Notes: generated by a model from the letters alone, not told the origin. 64,000 nt of DNA from JAWXUU01 sp044426045 (GCA_044426045.1 JAWXUX010000006.1:1-64000); one strand, 5' to 3'; positions 9,429 through 18,215 are shown, numbered from the stretch's first letter. Numbers and translations: made by a program.

Positions 9429-9730
9429 TGCCCGCATGGGCGGGAGATGGGAGCGGAGTGATTGGAACGCTGTTGCGAGGTGAAAGGTGAAAGGTGAAAG
9501 GTGAAAGGTGTGGTAATGCACTCGCTTCGCTCGTGCTTTCTATATTTTGGGTATAAAAAAAAGGTACAAACAACTCAAGCTGTTTGTACCTTTCTTTAGT
9601 TTCTTATTTCAATTTGGGGTGCACGAAGCCAAAGGCGTAGTGCCTACCTCACCTTTCACCTTTCACCTTTCACCTCAAAAAAGCGTCGCCCGCACCTCGC
9701 TCACCAAAAAGCCCCATGCGTGCAACCACC
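9429..9730. repeat. Heptamer-bracketed palindromic element, copy A
   Basis: Imperfect terminal inverted repeats of roughly 50 bases (left 9429-9478, right about 9675-9730; shared GCACGCATGGG and AACGCT blocks) enclose a GGTGAAA heptamer array (9478-9510). Then come a GCACTCGC..GCTCGTGC hairpin, a perfect AAAGGTACAAACA/TGTTTGTACCTTT terminator-like hairpin (about 9561-9592), a second GCAC..GTGC hairpin, and a complementary TTTCACC array (9650-9674). Five related elements lie elsewhere between 13 and 28 kb. Confidence 0.8.
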
Positions 9731-9737
9731 TTGGCTC

Positions 9738-10493
9738 CTAAAAAACAACCTTTCCCACCAAAAATGCGTTTTCGGCTAGTTTAAAGTCGCTGTATTTTGG
9801 GTTTAGCGAGTGAAGAAAATATTCTCCGTTTTTTGAAAGGAGTTTTTTGCAGAATGCATCGCCATCGATAACATAAATCCCGATTTCACCTTCGGATATT
9901 GTCGCTTGCTGTTTCACAAACACGATATCACCATCGTTGATTTGAGGTGTCATACTGTCGCCGGCAATTCGCACGCCAAAATCGGCGCTTGCTGGCGGAT
10001 TTTCAAACAAAATTTCTTCAAAGCTGTCGTCGTCGAGATAGTTGCCAGTTCCCGCGGCTGCTGGTTGCAAGAAAACTTTGAGAGTTCTCGCGTTTGTTTT
10101 TTCCGCCCTTTTTGAAATCTCGATATAACTCGCATTGTCCTTTTTGGAAAAGGCAGTGACATTTGAAAAAGTTTTCTCACCTTTAAATGCATATTCAACT
10201 TGGCTTTGCAAAACTGCTTCAACGGCGTTTTTGCCACGCTCGTCAAGAGTTTTGAATTTGGAAATCATCCCAAGCTCGCGCGGTGAAAACCCTTCGGCAC
10301 TCCCCGCGAAATCCGAAACGGAAACGCCAAGCACATCGGCAATCTTTTTCGCATTTGCAAAGCTAGCAGAAAAAATCCCCCGCTCGCAAATCGATTGAAG
10401 TGTGGAATTTGGCATGCCACAAGTTTTTGCAAACTCGCGAAATGAAATGCCACCTTCTTTTATATATTCTCTTATTTTGATTTGTATATCCAT
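9738..10493 (-). CDS. LexA/CI-type self-cleaving prophage repressor
   Basis: 251 residues. The N-terminal HTH is about residues 8-65 (ISFREFAKTCGMPNSTLQSI). The C-terminal S24 peptidase domain has an Ala147-Gly148 cleavage site (AAAGTG), nucleophile Ser180 in AGDSMTP and the general-base Lys at 216/217 (FCKKL). It should hold the prophage silent and be inactivated by RecA-stimulated self-cleavage after DNA damage. It is divergent from the early operon, and the palindromes at 10522-10551 and 10745-10788 are candidate operators. It is unusual that this control gene adjoins the packaging genes with no replication or integration module between. Confidence 0.9.
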   Translation of the reverse strand: MDIQIKIREYIKEGGISFREFAKTCGMPNSTLQSICERGIFSASFANAKKIADVLGVSVSDFAGSAEGFSPRELGMISKFKTLDERGKNAVEAVLQSQVEYAFKGEKTFSNVTAFSKKDNASYIEISKRAEKTNARTLKVFLQPAAAGTGNYLDDDSFEEILFENPPASADFGVRIAGDSMTPQINDGDIVFVKQQATISEGEIGIYVIDGDAFCKKLLSKNGEYFLHSLNPKYSDFKLAENAFLVGKVVF

Positions 10494-10521
10494 TTTTATT
10501 TCCTTATATTATATATACAAT

Positions 10522-10551
10522 ATATAGCACGTGATATAGCACGTGCTATAT
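10522..10551. promoter_or_regulatory. Candidate operator upstream of the repressor gene
   Basis: Two direct copies of ATATAGCACGTG (10522-10533 and 10534-10545). The second is part of a perfect 18-base palindrome at 10534-10551 centred on GCACGTGC. It lies about 30 bases upstream of the repressor start in an AT-rich stretch. Autoregulation by the repressor is the natural reading. The different palindrome near the early promoter leaves open that two proteins bind here. Confidence 0.5.
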
Positions 10552-10744
10552 ACCAAATATATTCCATATGCCAACTGGCTCATATGCAAATATCTCTCAT
10601 GTGCAAACATGTACAAATTTTCACGCTTTTACATATGTTCATATGTGAAAAATCGCATATTTTAAATATTAAAGCAGAATTTTGTCTGCTACAACCATAT
10701 AATAGCATAAAGCGTGCGATATTGCAAGCATTTTTATAAAAAAG

Positions 10745-10796
10745 TTTACGAAATTTCGTAAAAACCCTTGACAATGACCGAAATTTCGTGTATACT
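10745..10796 (+). promoter_or_regulatory. Prophage early promoter with embedded operators
   Basis: A strong promoter, TTGACA (10768-10773), 17-base spacer, TATACT (10791-10796). The spacer holds a palindrome CGAAATTTCG (10779-10788), and a longer perfect 18-base palindrome with the same core lies immediately upstream (10745-10762). A repressor bound to these would block polymerase, as expected for a lysogenic switch. Confidence 0.75.
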
Positions 10797-10975
10797 TCAA
10801 TTATTCACAAGAGGTTAAAGCCCCACAAAACATCAATCCTTCAAACTTTTCCTACCCTTGTGATGTGTTTGTGCAATCTTTGCAAATGGAACGGCAAATA
10901 TTGCAATGCTGGCAAATTCTTTTCACTGAAAAGAAATATCTGGTGACCGCAAATTCGGACACCACAGGAGGTCAT

Positions 10976-11062
10976 ATGACAAACATACTAATGATAAAAA
11001 TTAAACACAAACGGAAAAAGGAAGGTGAAAAAAAGGATGGTGACACAACCAAGGCACTGTGA
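10976..11062 (+). CDS. Short Lys-rich early peptide
   Basis: A 28-codon reading frame (MTNILMIKIKHKRKKEGEKK...) with a perfect AGGAGG four bases ahead of its ATG, the first translatable frame after the early promoter. It overlaps the start of the next gene by 26 bases, so it may be a leader peptide that couples translation rather than a functional protein. An in-frame GTG at 10865 lacks a ribosome binding site. About 170 untranslated bases separate the promoter from this frame. Confidence 0.4.
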   Translation: MTNILMIKIKHKRKKEGEKKDGDTTKAL

Positions 11063-11282
11063 TTATTCTTTTGATTGCAATCTTGGAAAAAAAGATATCA
11101 AACGGGCAATCAAAAGCGAGCTTTACAATTCTTTTGAAATCAAAACTAATGAAAATATCGACGCGATGACAAAATATCTTATTGATAATTTCTTTTGGGA
11201 ATTGTTTCATCACTTCAGTGATGAACTTCGTGTGATTTTTGGAGAAAACAATATTTCAAGTTTTGGAGGTGAATTTTTATGA
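11037..11282 (+). CDS. Small prophage early protein, unknown
   Basis: 81 residues from the ATG at 11037, served by GGAAGGTG nine bases upstream. A GTG at 11025 is too close to that site. The sequence is acidic and helical (DIKRAIKSELYNSFEIKTNE...TKYLIDNFFWELFHHFSDEL). Its stop codon overlaps the next start as ATGA, indicating coupled translation. No family recognised. Probably a small early accessory protein of the prophage. Confidence 0.6.
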   Translation: MVTQPRHCDYSFDCNLGKKDIKRAIKSELYNSFEIKTNENIDAMTKYLIDNFFWELFHHFSDELRVIFGENNISSFGGEFL

Positions 11283-11755
11283 CCCCAGAACAAAAAATAA
11301 TTGAATTTTATTTCTATCAATTCGCAGAATTCGATTTTCAAGGCGACAAGGAACTCAAGGTGCTTCAACATGGACTCTACTCCCCACGACACCAATCGCA
11401 TTTGCAAAAACCTTGGAAAAGAACTCCACCCGATTCCATTGCAATTTTGATGGGACATGCGTTCCACAGAACATATCGCAGTTTTTTCGGAAACAAACGG
11501 GAAGTTTTGACTCTCCGATATTTGCAAAACTGCAACCGATGTGAAATTTGCAAAAAACTTAAAATCTCCCCACGAACATATCACAGATACGTTGTCGAGC
11601 TTCTCACTTCTGCGGAAAATTATGTGAACCAAGTTCGATTTGAAAGAGAAGAATATAATCATCAGCTGAAATTTTTTGCAAATCATGGCAACATGAATCA
11701 CACTTGCGAAAACTCAGGCTCAAACGGATATTTTTCAGATTACACACAAATCTGA
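11279..11755 (+). CDS. Phage late-regulator-like HTH protein (ArpU/RinA type)
   Basis: 158 residues. The centre (about residues 75-120) has a sigma-like HTH: LRYLQNCNRCEICKKLKISPRTYHRYV. Proteins of this size at the end of early operons in Firmicutes phages (ArpU, RinA and relatives) switch on the late packaging genes. Here the late genes lie about 2 kb away on the opposite strand. Translationally coupled to the preceding gene. The family name is inferred from HTH style and position. Downstream to 11969 there is no gene, only short CGGCACTCACA-type repeats. Confidence 0.6.
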   Translation: MTPEQKIIEFYFYQFAEFDFQGDKELKVLQHGLYSPRHQSHLQKPWKRTPPDSIAILMGHAFHRTYRSFFGNKREVLTLRYLQNCNRCEICKKLKISPRTYHRYVVELLTSAENYVNQVRFEREEYNHQLKFFANHGNMNHTCENSGSNGYFSDYTQI

Positions 11756-11968
11756 TTTATATAATAGGAAATATTTCCATAAGTAACATAAAACAGGGGG
11801 AATTTCATATATTATCATAAGATAATTCAAATTTTCAGCCCACACACCTGAAAAATTGAGATACCACCCCACGGCACTCACAGCCGACGGCACTCACACT
11901 GCCACGATAAAAAAACCCACCCACATGGGTTTAAAGCAAGACCCACACAAGTTTTGCAAATAAAAAAA

Positions 11969-11994
11969 CTGAGCACACAGCTCAGCTTTTTTTT
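11969..11994. terminator. Bidirectional terminator
   Basis: Hairpin CTGAGC-ACACA-GCTCAG flanked by an A-tract on the left and eight T on the right. It can terminate the prophage early operon (+) and, on the minus strand, the small membrane protein gene at 12067. Confidence 0.75.
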
Positions 11995-12066
11995 ATTTTC
12001 ATATTAATTTTACAAATTAGTTTCAATATTAATTTTCAAATTATTTCAAATTATTTCAAGTTGTTT

Positions 12067-12504
12067 TTATTTCATTCCATAAATATTATCTTTGCAGATA
12101 TTAAGTCCACCGTCGATATTTTCGTTTTTCATTTCGTCAGATTTTTCTTGTTCACTTATATTATAACACAAAATAAATCCACAAACAGCTCCCGCCACCG
12201 ACACAAAATCACCAAACAAAATGCAAACTGCATTCAAAATTGATGCTGTGAGAATATATCCGCGCGAGTTTTTCTTTTTCCCTTTCACGGCAAAAACCAA
12301 TGCCAAGATGTGCAAAACAAGCGAAGCAATCACGCATACTGCCAAAAACCCAACAAGTCCAAAAAACATTTCACCAAATGCCGAAAGATACAAAGTCATC
12401 GACAATAAAAGCCAAAATGCCATGATACCAAACAATTGAAGCCCAAGTGCAATAGCTGATAAAACAACAACCGCAGTTGAAAGATCTTTATTTTTATTAT
12501 TCAT
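12067..12504 (-). CDS. Small multi-pass membrane protein (DUF4190-like)
   Basis: 145 residues with three to four hydrophobic segments (about residues 8-35, 45-72, 80-118), small-residue rich, with a basic loop VKGKKKNSRGYILTASILNAV before the last segment. This K/R loop followed by a Gly-rich membrane helix resembles DUF4190 proteins common in Gram-positives. AAGGAGAAA precedes the start. Location: cytoplasmic membrane. No function known. It probably marks the first host gene beyond the prophage. Confidence 0.6.
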   Translation of the reverse strand: MNNKNKDLSTAVVVLSAIALGLQLFGIMAFWLLLSMTLYLSAFGEMFFGLVGFLAVCVIASLVLHILALVFAVKGKKKNSRGYILTASILNAVCILFGDFVSVAGAVCGFILCYNISEQEKSDEMKNENIDGGLNICKDNIYGMK

Positions 12505-12573
12505 ATTTTCTCCTTAATCCAAATAAATCCCGCAATAAATCCAAATATATTCCGAAATAAATCCAAATCCACG

Positions 12574-12975
12574 TTATTTATAAGTTCTGAAAGAATTCGG
12601 GATAAGCTCGCCAAGGGTTGTCACATACAAATCTTCTTTGCATGTGCCAAGGATAACTTCGAAATTATCGTCGCAAAATTCAAGCATAACTTGACGGCAA
12701 ACACCGCACGGCGTTGGCGGTTCGAGTTTATCTTTCCCAGCAACAACAGCAATCGCTTCAAATTCCCTTTCACCTTCAGAAACTGCCTTGAAAAAAGCCG
12801 TTCTTTCGGCACAAGAAGTTGGCGTGAACGCTGAATTTTCAATATTGCAACCAAGGTAAATTTCCCCATTTCTGCAAAGTAGCGCCGCCCCAACGGCATA
12901 ACCTGAATAAGGCACATAAGCCCTTTCCCTTGCCTTTATCGCAAGCTCGTGTAGTTCCAAATATTTTTCCTTCAT
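12574..12975 (-). CDS. cdd: Cytidine deaminase
   Basis: 133 residues, full length for the tetrameric bacterial enzyme that converts (deoxy)cytidine to (deoxy)uridine in pyrimidine salvage. The zinc site is complete: Cys55-Ala-Glu57 (SCAERTA) gives the first ligand and catalytic Glu, and PCGVCRQ supplies Cys90 and Cys93. Substrate-binding NIENSAF is at 44-50. GGAGGTGCGAG precedes ATG. It stands alone, with a repeat element between it and the polyamine operon. Confidence 0.95.
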   Translation of the reverse strand: MKEKYLELHELAIKARERAYVPYSGYAVGAALLCRNGEIYLGCNIENSAFTPTSCAERTAFFKAVSEGEREFEAIAVVAGKDKLEPPTPCGVCRQVMLEFCDDNFEVILGTCKEDLYVTTLGELIPNSFRTYK

Positions 12976-13089
12976 CTCGCACCTCCAAATTGTGGTTTTA
13001 TTATAACACGGATTTTATGGAAAGTCAATGCAGCTAATAACACGCTACTTTGTTACACTTGAATATGTTATCCACTACGCAATAACTAT

Positions 13090-13278
13090 TATAGGTAATA
13101 GGTAATAATTGTGGTAATGCACTCGCTTTGCTCGTGCTTTCTATATTTTAAAACGAGAAAGACACAAACAACTTATGTTGTTTGTGCCTTTTGATAGTTT
13201 CTATATTTCAATTTAGGGTGCACGAGCGGTACGCGAGTGCCTACCACACCTATTACCTATTACCTATTACCTATTACT
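13090..13278. repeat. Heptamer-bracketed palindromic element, copy B
   Basis: Same modular order as copy A, but the bracket heptamer is GGTAATA (left 13090-13110) and TATTACC (right 13247-13278) instead of GGTGAAA/TTTCACC. The inner GGTAATGCACTCGC..GCTCGTGC hairpin, the ACAAACAAC-TTAT-GTTGTTTGT hairpin (about 13161-13192) and the GCAC..GTGC hairpin before CCTACCACACC are conserved. It lies between cdd and potD. Confidence 0.8.
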
Positions 13279-13298
13279 TGAATAAAAATCTCCGATTT

Positions 13299-14690
13299 TT
13301 ATTCTGGAGTGTATCCTGGTTTTTTCTTTGATTTTACTTTTGATTTTTTAGCTGATTTTTTCTTGAATTTCATAACAAGAACAACCACGCCGACTGCAAC
13401 CACAACACCGATAACGATGATAACTGTCCAAGAGATATCGTTTCCTTTAATTCTTGTCCACATTTCCGTCACGGCATCATCAGCGTCGCCAAAGTCTCTC
13501 ATCACGCCTGCTGACAAAACGATTGAAGCGTCAGGGTACATTGTTGAGTTCAGCGTCACATTGTGAGCATCGTCGCCAAAGAAATATTCCGCATCAACAG
13601 CTTCGCTATCGTCAAAGGCGTATTCTTCAACATATTCCAAAACGTCGCCAGTTGTTCCTGCAACAACTGAAGTATATCCGATATAGTCCATATTGGCAAT
13701 CGCAGCTTCTTCAGAAAGCATGAAAGCGATCCATTCGTTAGCCGCTTGAACGTTGCCCGCATAAGCTGGGATAACCCAACCGTCGAACCAAATGTTTGTT
13801 CCACTTGTTGGAATATAATATCCAAGTTCAACGTTTCCAGATTCTTCAGCTTCCCAAATTGCCCACATAGCGTCACCGCTCCAAGCAACGTCGAGATAAG
13901 CCGTGCCGTTCACCATTGCATCTTTGTCATAGTCCACGTCATACATAGCGTTCACTGTTGTTTTTTGCTCGCTCAAAACCGCTTCGATTGCCGCGATTGT
14001 TTCAGCTGATGTATCGTTGAAGATTGCAGAAAATTCGTTTTCGTATTCTTCAGCAGTGATTTCGCCCGCGTTATAGGCATCGAGAAGTGCGATATATTCA
14101 TCTTCGAAAGCATAAAAGTTACCAACCGCGAAAGTCTCACGGATTGAATCTTTCATGAAGATTTTGTTTGAATATTCTTCATTCCACAAAATTCCCCAAC
14201 CCTCTGACTCAAGGTCTTCAAGGGAAACTTCCGCCTTGTTATACATGATACCAATCGTTCCCCACATATAACCCGCGGCATATGTTTTTCCATCAGCAAC
14301 CGCCATTTCAGCGAAGTTATCAATGATGAACTGTGGAACATTTTCAGCATAAACGCCGTCGATAATATCCTGGTCAATAGCAATCAAAAGGTCGTTATTA
14401 AGCATTCTTTCAATCATATATTCAGATGGGCAAGCAACGTCATAATCTTCTTTTGCTTGCGCGATTTTGTTATACATGATTTCGTTTGTGTCGAAAGTTG
14501 TGTATTCAACAGTGAGCTCAATCCCGTATTTTTCAAAATAGTAAGCTTCGAACTCGTCGATAAGATCTTCGTCGATATAGTCAGCCCAGTTATAAACTTT
14601 CAAAACAGTGCTTCTGTCCGTTGACCCACAACCTGTAAACATGCTCAGCACGATGCATAGTACCAGTACTAGAATTATAATTTTTTTCAT
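13299..14690 (-). CDS. potD: Spermidine/putrescine-binding lipoprotein PotD with C-terminal membrane anchor
   Basis: 463 residues. Signal peptide with lipobox MFTGC (Cys21), then the binding-protein fold starting LKVYNWADYIDEDLIDEFE, the conserved opening of PotD, with acidic and Trp residues for polyamine binding. Delivers polyamines to PotB/PotC. Unlike typical PotD (about 350 residues) it ends with a hydrophobic segment (about residues 422-442, WTVIIVIGVVVAVGVVVLVM) and a Lys-rich cytoplasmic-type tail, so it may be anchored at both ends. Last gene of potABCD, about 140 T-rich bases after potC. Confidence 0.92.
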   Translation of the reverse strand: MKKIIILVLVLCIVLSMFTGCGSTDRSTVLKVYNWADYIDEDLIDEFEAYYFEKYGIELTVEYTTFDTNEIMYNKIAQAKEDYDVACPSEYMIERMLNNDLLIAIDQDIIDGVYAENVPQFIIDNFAEMAVADGKTYAAGYMWGTIGIMYNKAEVSLEDLESEGWGILWNEEYSNKIFMKDSIRETFAVGNFYAFEDEYIALLDAYNAGEITAEEYENEFSAIFNDTSAETIAAIEAVLSEQKTTVNAMYDVDYDKDAMVNGTAYLDVAWSGDAMWAIWEAEESGNVELGYYIPTSGTNIWFDGWVIPAYAGNVQAANEWIAFMLSEEAAIANMDYIGYTSVVAGTTGDVLEYVEEYAFDDSEAVDAEYFFGDDAHNVTLNSTMYPDASIVLSAGVMRDFGDADDAVTEMWTRIKGNDISWTVIIVIGVVVAVGVVVLVMKFKKKSAKKSKVKSKKKPGYTPE

Positions 14691-14832
14691 TTGACATCCT
14701 CATTATTAAAATTTTTTAAACTTTTCTTTTCAGTTTGATATGTGTTGATTTTTCTCTTCTTTTCTCTTCTTTTTTGTTTGATTTTTTTGATTTTTATTGA
14801 TTTATTTCGTTTTAAGTTTTTAAGATTTTCTC

Positions 14833-15645
14833 TTATTTTTTAGAAGTGACCTTTAGTTTAGCATTTTTCTCGTCCTTGCTTTTTCTTGTGTTAACAACAA
14901 GCATCATTGTGAGAACGAACACGAAAATCAGTGTTGAAAGTGCACGCAAACTTGGCGTGAGCCCACCTTTTTTCGCATCGGCATAAATATATGTTGAAAG
15001 TGTTTCAAAGCTTCCGTTGTTGAAAACAGTGATAACAAAATCGTCGATAGAAAGCGTGAACGCAAGCATGAATCCTGAAACTATCCCCGGCAAGATTTGC
15101 GGAACGATAACTTTGTGGATTGCTTGAAGTGGTTTAGCACCAAGGTCGCAAGCCGCCTCATAAAGCGAGCCGTCCATTTGCTTTAGCTTTGGCATGATTG
15201 CAAGCACGACAAACGGCGTGCAAATCACGATGTGAGCAACAAGCAAAGTGAAAAATCCCCTTGAAACACCAATCACCACAAAAAACAGCATGAGTGCAAC
15301 ACCCGTCACAATATCCGCGTTCAAGATTGGAATTTGATTCAACATAAGAATGTTCTTTTTTGATTTACCTCGCATTGTGAAAATCCCAATTGAAGCGATT
15401 GTTCCAAGGAAAGTGGAAATCGCAGCAGCTGAAAGTCCCAAAATAATAGTGTTTTTGAACGCACCCATAATGGCATCGCTTGAAGAACCCACGAAAAGTT
15501 CGCGATAAAGTTCAAACGAGAACCCCGACCATGTTCCGATAACTTTCGACGTTGTGAAAGAATACACCATGATCATGGCGATTGGCAGATAAATAAAAGC
15601 AAGCACCAAGGCGATATATACCCAAGCAGATATTTTTTTTACCAT
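14833..15645 (-). CDS. potC: Polyamine ABC transporter permease PotC
   Basis: 270 residues with six hydrophobic segments. The EAA loop that contacts the ATPase is visible as LYEAACDLGAKPLQAIHKVIVPQILPGIV (about residues 160-190). The start overlaps potB by seven bases. Forms the membrane channel with PotB for ATP-driven import of spermidine/putrescine. The tail is basic and short. Confidence 0.93.
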   Translation of the reverse strand: MVKKISAWVYIALVLAFIYLPIAMIMVYSFTTSKVIGTWSGFSFELYRELFVGSSSDAIMGAFKNTIILGLSAAAISTFLGTIASIGIFTMRGKSKKNILMLNQIPILNADIVTGVALMLFFVVIGVSRGFFTLLVAHIVICTPFVVLAIMPKLKQMDGSLYEAACDLGAKPLQAIHKVIVPQILPGIVSGFMLAFTLSIDDFVITVFNNGSFETLSTYIYADAKKGGLTPSLRALSTLIFVFVLTMMLVVNTRKSKDEKNAKLKVTSKK

Positions 15646-16415
15646 AATGACCCCCTTTCACTTTTCTCGCTGTCGCCAGAAAGTAGCATAGTGATACCGA
15701 TAAGCACGAGCATAAGAAGTGCAATCGCACTGCCAAGATGCCAGTTATTACCAGTTGTGAAATACAAGTTGATAAGATTACCAAGAAGCTGAATTCGCCC
15801 AACGCTCAACAAATCAGAAATAACGAACGTTGAAATCGTTGGCATGAACACCATCAGAATACCGCTGACAATCCCAGGAACAGAAAGTGGCAATGTCACT
15901 TTCACGAACACTTGATGAGGTTTTGCACCGAGGTCTTCGGCAGCTTCGATAAGAGATTTATCCATTTTTAGAAGAGTTGTGTATATAGGCAAGATCATGA
16001 ACGGAAGGAAGTTATAAACCATACCAATGATGGTTGTGAGTTCCCCAAGGTTCATGTCCAGCGCGAAAAACATTTCCCTTATTGAAAGAGTTCTCAAAAG
16101 AAAATTCATCCACATAGGCAAAATGAAAAGTACTATCATCATGCTTGATTTGTTATATTTTTTATTAGACAAAATCATAGCAACTGGATATGCAATCAAA
16201 AGGCAAATCCCCGTTGTTGCAAGCGCGATATAAAGCGAATATATAAGTGCGTTCAAAGCTTCCGAATTCGTGAAGAAATACGTGAAGTTTGAAATCGTGA
16301 AATTTCCTTGCGCGTCAGTGAATGCATACCACAAAATAAATAGCAGTGGCAACACAACAAAAAGCAAGAGAAATATCACATATGGAATTCCCAAATACTT
16401 TCTTTTGAATTTCAT
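15639..16415 (-). CDS. potB: Polyamine ABC transporter permease PotB
   Basis: 258 residues from the ATG at 16415, which overlaps the potA stop as TAATG and has GAGGTGG upstream. A longer frame to 16490 would run into potA coding sequence. Six membrane segments and the EAA loop LIEAAEDLGAKPHQVFVKVTLP (about residues 170-190) are present. Partner permease of PotC, tightly coupled translationally to both neighbours. Confidence 0.93.
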   Translation of the reverse strand: MKFKRKYLGIPYVIFLLLFVVLPLLFILWYAFTDAQGNFTISNFTYFFTNSEALNALIYSLYIALATTGICLLIAYPVAMILSNKKYNKSSMMIVLFILPMWMNFLLRTLSIREMFFALDMNLGELTTIIGMVYNFLPFMILPIYTTLLKMDKSLIEAAEDLGAKPHQVFVKVTLPLSVPGIVSGILMVFMPTISTFVISDLLSVGRIQLLGNLINLYFTTGNNWHLGSAIALLMLVLIGITMLLSGDSEKSERGSLW

Positions 16416-17875
16416 TATTCCACCTCGCAAAGTGTGAGCTTGATTTTTTCTGGGTGGATTTTGATACCAACCCTGTCGCCATCGTCCCAAACATCAGTTG
16501 TGTCCACATAAAACATGTCGCCATATTCAGTTTTCACGCCTAGGTGATAATGATTGCCTTTGAAAAGAATAGTTTTTATCTCGCCAGCAAGCGTGCCTTC
16601 TTCTTCGTTATCAGTGAGCTCGACATCGGCAAAGTCAACTTCAACTTTAACTTTTTTGCCAACAAAACTGATTTCGTTTCCGTCTTCCCCGATTGGGCGT
16701 TTGTTTTCGTCAAGTTTAGCATCTGGGCAAAATTTATTAGTGTTGCAACCAAAAACTTCACCTGCAAATTCCACAGCACAGAAATCATCCACCACACCTT
16801 CAAAAGTGTTTGTGAGGTGCATTTTTTTCATGATGTGAATATCTTCGCTATCCACATATATTGAAACTTTCTCGCCAATAGCGCGACATTTTGTGTCTTG
16901 AACATAATATTCAGTTGTGCTTTCAGTTTTCACGCCCATTTCATAATGAACGCCTTTGAAAATGCTTGAAATAACTTCGCCGTGAAGATATCCCGCCTTT
17001 CCTTCTGCTCTGTCAACAATATAAATGTCTTCAGGGCGAATAACCACATCGACTGGTTCGTTTTCTTCAAAACCGCTGTCAATACATTCCACATCAACAC
17101 TGTCGAAATGAACCAAGAAATCTTTTTTCATTGTGCCCGACAAAATATTGCTGTCGCCAATGAAATCGGCAACAAACGCATTCACAGGTTCGTTATATAT
17201 ATCTGTTGGAGAGCCGATTTGTTGAATAACTCCCTCGTTCATAACCACGATAACGTCGCTCATTGTGAGCGCTTCTTCTTGGTCGTGCGTCACATAAAGG
17301 AACGTGATACCAAGTTTTTTGTGCATTTTGATAAGCTCAAGTTGCATGTCTTTTCTCATTTTCAAATCAAGTGCCCCAAGCGGTTCGTCAAGAAGCAAGA
17401 TTTGTGGCTCGTTTGCAATGGCACGCGCGATTGCAACACGCTGTTGTTGACCGCCCGAAAGTGAAGAAACATCGCGGTCTTCATAATCCGTCATGCCAAC
17501 CACTTTCAAAACATAGTTAACCTTTTTGTCGATATCATCAGATTTCCATTTTTTCAGCTTCAACCCAAAGGCAATGTTGTCATAAACATTAAGGTGTGGG
17601 AAAAGCGCGTATCTTTGGAAAACTGTGTTAACAGGGCGAAGGTGAGGTGGCACATCCGTGAAATCTTCACCGTCGATAATAACTTGACCGCTTGTTGGCA
17701 TGTCAAAGCCCGCAAGAATACGGAGTGTGGTGGTCTTTCCACAACCTGATGGTCCAAGCAGTGTTATAAATTCCCCCTTTCTCACAAAAAGGCTCAAATC
17801 TTTAACCGCATTGAAATCCCCAAAGCTCTTTGTGATGTTCTTCAGATCAATTATTACGTGATTTTTATCTATCAT
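16415..17875 (-). CDS. potA: Polyamine transporter ATPase PotA with duplicated C-terminal regulatory domain
   Basis: 486 residues. The ATPase domain has Walker A GPSGCGKTT (41-49), Q-loop NTVFQRYALFPHL, signature LSGGQQQR, Walker B ILLLDEP and switch His in YVTHDQEEA. Powers PotBC. Usual PotA is about 350-380 residues. Here the C-terminal TOBE-like part occurs twice: IRPEDIYIV...GEVISSIFKGVHYEMGVKTE...YVDSEDIHI, then GEIKTILFKGNHYHLGVKTE...IHPEKIKL. The duplication could alter polyamine sensing or dimerisation. Starts with GGGGGATATC upstream. Separated from its regulator by repeat element C. Confidence 0.95.
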   Translation of the reverse strand: MIDKNHVIIDLKNITKSFGDFNAVKDLSLFVRKGEFITLLGPSGCGKTTTLRILAGFDMPTSGQVIIDGEDFTDVPPHLRPVNTVFQRYALFPHLNVYDNIAFGLKLKKWKSDDIDKKVNYVLKVVGMTDYEDRDVSSLSGGQQQRVAIARAIANEPQILLLDEPLGALDLKMRKDMQLELIKMHKKLGITFLYVTHDQEEALTMSDVIVVMNEGVIQQIGSPTDIYNEPVNAFVADFIGDSNILSGTMKKDFLVHFDSVDVECIDSGFEENEPVDVVIRPEDIYIVDRAEGKAGYLHGEVISSIFKGVHYEMGVKTESTTEYYVQDTKCRAIGEKVSIYVDSEDIHIMKKMHLTNTFEGVVDDFCAVEFAGEVFGCNTNKFCPDAKLDENKRPIGEDGNEISFVGKKVKVEVDFADVELTDNEEEGTLAGEIKTILFKGNHYHLGVKTEYGDMFYVDTTDVWDDGDRVGIKIHPEKIKLTLCEVE

Positions 17876-17956
17876 GATATCCCCCTGACGCGTGGTAGCG
17901 TTTTTTTTGTTATAGTTTTGTTTTTGTTGTAGTTTTTGTTTGGCTTATGTTTTTTA

Positions 17957-18163
17957 AAGTGAAAGGTGAAAGGTGAAAGGTGAAAGGTGAAAGGTGTGGT
18001 AGGCACTCGCCTTGCTCGTGCACTCTATTTGATTTTAATTCTAGTAATCAAACTTCAAACATTGGAAAAGCGACTATATTAAAAAGCTTTAAATTGAATG
18101 CACAAAGGGCACAGCCCTGCGTGCTTTACCACACTTTTCACCTTTCACCTTTCACCTTTCACT
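17957..18163. repeat. Heptamer-bracketed palindromic element, copy C
   Basis: GGTGAAA array (17957-17996), GGTAGGCACTCGC..GCTCGTGC hairpin, a variable core without the ACAAACAA hairpin, a GCAC..GTGC region before TTTACCACAC, and a TTTCACC array (18133-18163). It sits between potA and the HTH-cupin regulator, so transcription from the regulator promoter would have to cross it to reach potABCD. Confidence 0.8.
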
Positions 18164-18215
18164 TCTTTCTCATTTAACAAGATTTATCTCTTCAGAAAAT
18201 CTCCGCTATCACCTT

